Below, piece after piece: positions 13,600 through 14,748 of a DNA stretch of 14,748 bases. A model generated the notes under the pieces. That model saw only the letters and a list, made by a program, of their open reading frames with translations, did no database searches and was not told the origin of the DNA. The position numbers and the translations under genes were made by a program. This DNA comes from UBA2272 sp034368805. GTDB lineage: Bacteria; Actinomycetota; Coriobacteriia; Anaerosomatales; Anaerosomataceae. The number at the start of each line of letters is the position of its first letter. The first letter of the stretch is position 1. Location of the stretch: NCBI GenBank assembly GCA_034368805.1, contig JAXMLJ010000136.1:1-14748 (forward strand). Reading direction: 5' to 3'.

Positions 13600-14415
13600 A
13601 TGCGCAAGCTCGTGGTCGCACTCGTCATCATCGCCGCGCTCCTCGTCGGCGGCTTCGTCTTTGCCACCGGCGGCACGCCCGCCCGCGAACCGGCCCCGTT
13701 CATCACCGCTGGCCCGATCGCGCACCGCGGTCTGTGGTCCGACAGCCCCGAGGCGCCCGAGAACTCGCTTGCGGCGTTTGCCGAGGCAGCCGCCAACGGC
13801 TACGCGATCGAGCTCGACGTGCACCTCTCCGCTGATGGCGAGGTCATGGTGATCCACGACGCCGACATCGGGCGCATGACCGGCACACCGGGCCTGGTGG
13901 CCGACATGACCGCCGCCGAACTCCAGGCACTCGGCCTGTTCGACGGCAGCCAGATCATCCCCACGCTGCCCGAGGTGCTTCGGCTCGTCGGCGGCGAGGT
14001 ACCGGTCTTCGTCGAGATCAAGAACACCGGCCAGGTCGGTCGGCTTGAAGACGCCGTCGCGCGGCTCCTCAACACCTACGACGGCGAGGTGGCCGTGATG
14101 TCGTTCAACCCGTACTCGCTCGGCCGCATGGTCACCGTCGCGCCGGACGTCCCGCGCGGCCAGCTTGCGAGTGCGCTCGAGGGCGAAAATCTCGAGTGGT
14201 ACGAGAGGTTCCTGCTCCGCAACCTCGGCATGAACTGGACGAGCCGGCCCGACTTCATCGCCTACGACATCGCCGAGCTCCCCTCGTCCGGCACGCAGCT
14301 GCAGCAGCTGCGCGGCCGACCGCTCCTCGGCTGGACCGCTGACGACGAGGCCGAGCGTCTCGCCGCCGAGGAGATCTGCGACGCGGTGATCTGCAACCCA
14401 GGTGCGCTGCCGTAG
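13600..14415 (+). CDS. Membrane-anchored glycerophosphodiester phosphodiesterase (GDPD/UgpQ family)
   Basis: The 271-residue product hydrolyses glycerophosphodiesters to an alcohol and glycerol 3-phosphate, by family. A single N-terminal hydrophobic segment (about 4-22) with no obvious cleavage site suggests an extracytoplasmic anchored enzyme. The TIM-barrel motifs are complete: IAHRG with His42 and Arg43, PEN at 53-55, ELDVH with Glu71 and Asp73, VIHD with catalytic His86, and FVEIKN with Glu139. WTADDEAE and ICDAVICNPGAL near the end match the usual family finish. ATG 13600 has GGAG 6 bases upstream. It follows the cupredoxin gene by 34 bases and may be co-transcribed with it, though no functional link is evident. 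Confidence 0.9.
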   Translation: MRKLVVALVIIAALLVGGFVFATGGTPAREPAPFITAGPIAHRGLWSDSPEAPENSLAAFAEAAANGYAIELDVHLSADGEVMVIHDADIGRMTGTPGLVADMTAAELQALGLFDGSQIIPTLPEVLRLVGGEVPVFVEIKNTGQVGRLEDAVARLLNTYDGEVAVMSFNPYSLGRMVTVAPDVPRGQLASALEGENLEWYERFLLRNLGMNWTSRPDFIAYDIAELPSSGTQLQQLRGRPLLGWTADDEAERLAAEEICDAVICNPGALP

Positions 14416-14447
14416 CGACCTGCGGCCGCGTCTGACATACGAGGTGC

Positions 14448-14748
14448 TCACACCCCGGCAGCACCTTCCAGCGCGGCCACCTTGCGCTTGACCTCCGCGA
14501 AGTACGACGTCGACACCCCGACCGCGTCGTAGCCGAGACGCACGAGTTCGGGCAGCAGTCGCTCGTCGCGTGCGCTCTCGCCTGCCGCGAGGCAGAACAC
14601 GCCGTGTGCGCGGCACGCGGCCGCCACGCCTCCAAGCAGCTCGATGACCGCCGGATGCGACGGGTCGAAGAGCCCTGCCACATGCCTGCTCTCGCGGTCG
14701 AGCGCGAGCGTGCACATCGTGAGGTCGGAAAGGCCCACGCTCACAAAG
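14448..14748 (-). CDS. C-terminal end of a PEP-utilising enzyme (PpsA/PtsI-type PEP-binding domain), partial and divergent
   Basis: The minus-strand frame is open to the window edge and stops at 14448-14450. About 99 residues are visible, beginning FVSVGLSDLTMCTLALDRES. This matches the PEP/pyruvate-binding barrel of PEP synthase, pyruvate phosphate dikinase and PTS enzyme I (family pattern F.SIG.NDLTQ.TL..DR). LFDPSHPAV and the final LGYDAVGVSTSYFAEVKRKV also agree. The match continues upstream of the GTG at 14744, so the gene is truncated by the edge rather than starting here. Two conserved positions differ: NDLTQ is SDLTM, and the segment that normally reads CGE.A.D reads AGESARD, so the catalytic cysteine is replaced by alanine. 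It may be an inactive or repurposed paralogue. Confidence 0.7.
   Translation of the reverse strand, partial: FVSVGLSDLTMCTLALDRESRHVAGLFDPSHPAVIELLGGVAAACRAHGVFCLAAGESARDERLLPELVRLGYDAVGVSTSYFAEVKRKVAALEGAAGV

Noticed and set aside
13480..14715. Minus-strand ORF of 411 codons over the GDPD gene
   Set aside because: It is antisense to the complete GDPD catalytic motifs, overlaps the PEP-domain gene in another frame and shows no domain of its own.
1..14748. CRISPR array, tRNA, rRNA, insertion sequence or prophage
   Set aside because: I saw no regularly spaced repeats, tRNA-like cloverleaf, rRNA segments, transposase or integrase motifs, or phage structural genes on either strand.

Overview
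The window is high-GC DNA with strongly G/C-biased third codon positions, tightly packed genes and Shine-Dalgarno-led starts. A large exported multihaem c-type cytochrome alongside actinobacterial-looking proteins (IclR regulator, family 3 glycosidase, zinc-ribbon threonine-synthase-like enzyme) suggests an anaerobic or facultative Actinomycetota, perhaps a Coriobacteriia or OPB41-type lineage. This taxonomic guess comes from gene style only; no marker gene is present.

Left part (1-5061): the last 42 codons of a PatB/MalY-type PLP C-S lyase or aminotransferase (+) converge on a secreted 12-motif multihaem cytochrome with C-terminal beta-sandwich repeats (-, 161-2512). Divergent from the cytochrome is a cytoplasmic family 3 beta-glucosidase (+, 2704-5061).

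Central part (5170-12843) is the most interesting region. An IclR regulator (-) is divergent from a compact eight-gene array (+): a PLP enzyme of the threonine synthase/dehydratase fold, a polar-amino-acid-type ABC transporter (lipoprotein binding protein, two permeases, ATPase; the binding protein resembles EhuB), a 2-keto-3-deoxygluconate (KDG)-type PfkB kinase, a KDPG aldolase and a RidA-family protein. Read together, these form a coherent catabolic route. A polyhydroxy alpha-amino acid (an aldonic amino-sugar acid such as D-glucosaminate) would enter by the amino-acid-type transporter. The PLP enzyme would dehydrate it to an enamine/imine, with RidA helping release ammonia and KDG. The kinase would make KDPG, and the aldolase would split it to pyruvate and glyceraldehyde 3-phosphate. 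No other KDG-forming enzyme is encoded in the cluster, which is the main argument. The IclR family includes KdgR-type regulators that sense KDG, and a clear dyad overlaps the divergent promoters. The substrate is inferred, not shown.

Right part (12844-14748): a 365-base stretch with no convincing gene, then a small amicyanin-like cupredoxin lipoprotein (+), a membrane-anchored glycerophosphodiester phosphodiesterase (+), and the C-terminal end of a PEP-utilising enzyme (-) that runs off the window and appears to lack the usual catalytic cysteine.

No rRNA, tRNA, CRISPR array, insertion sequence or phage gene was seen.
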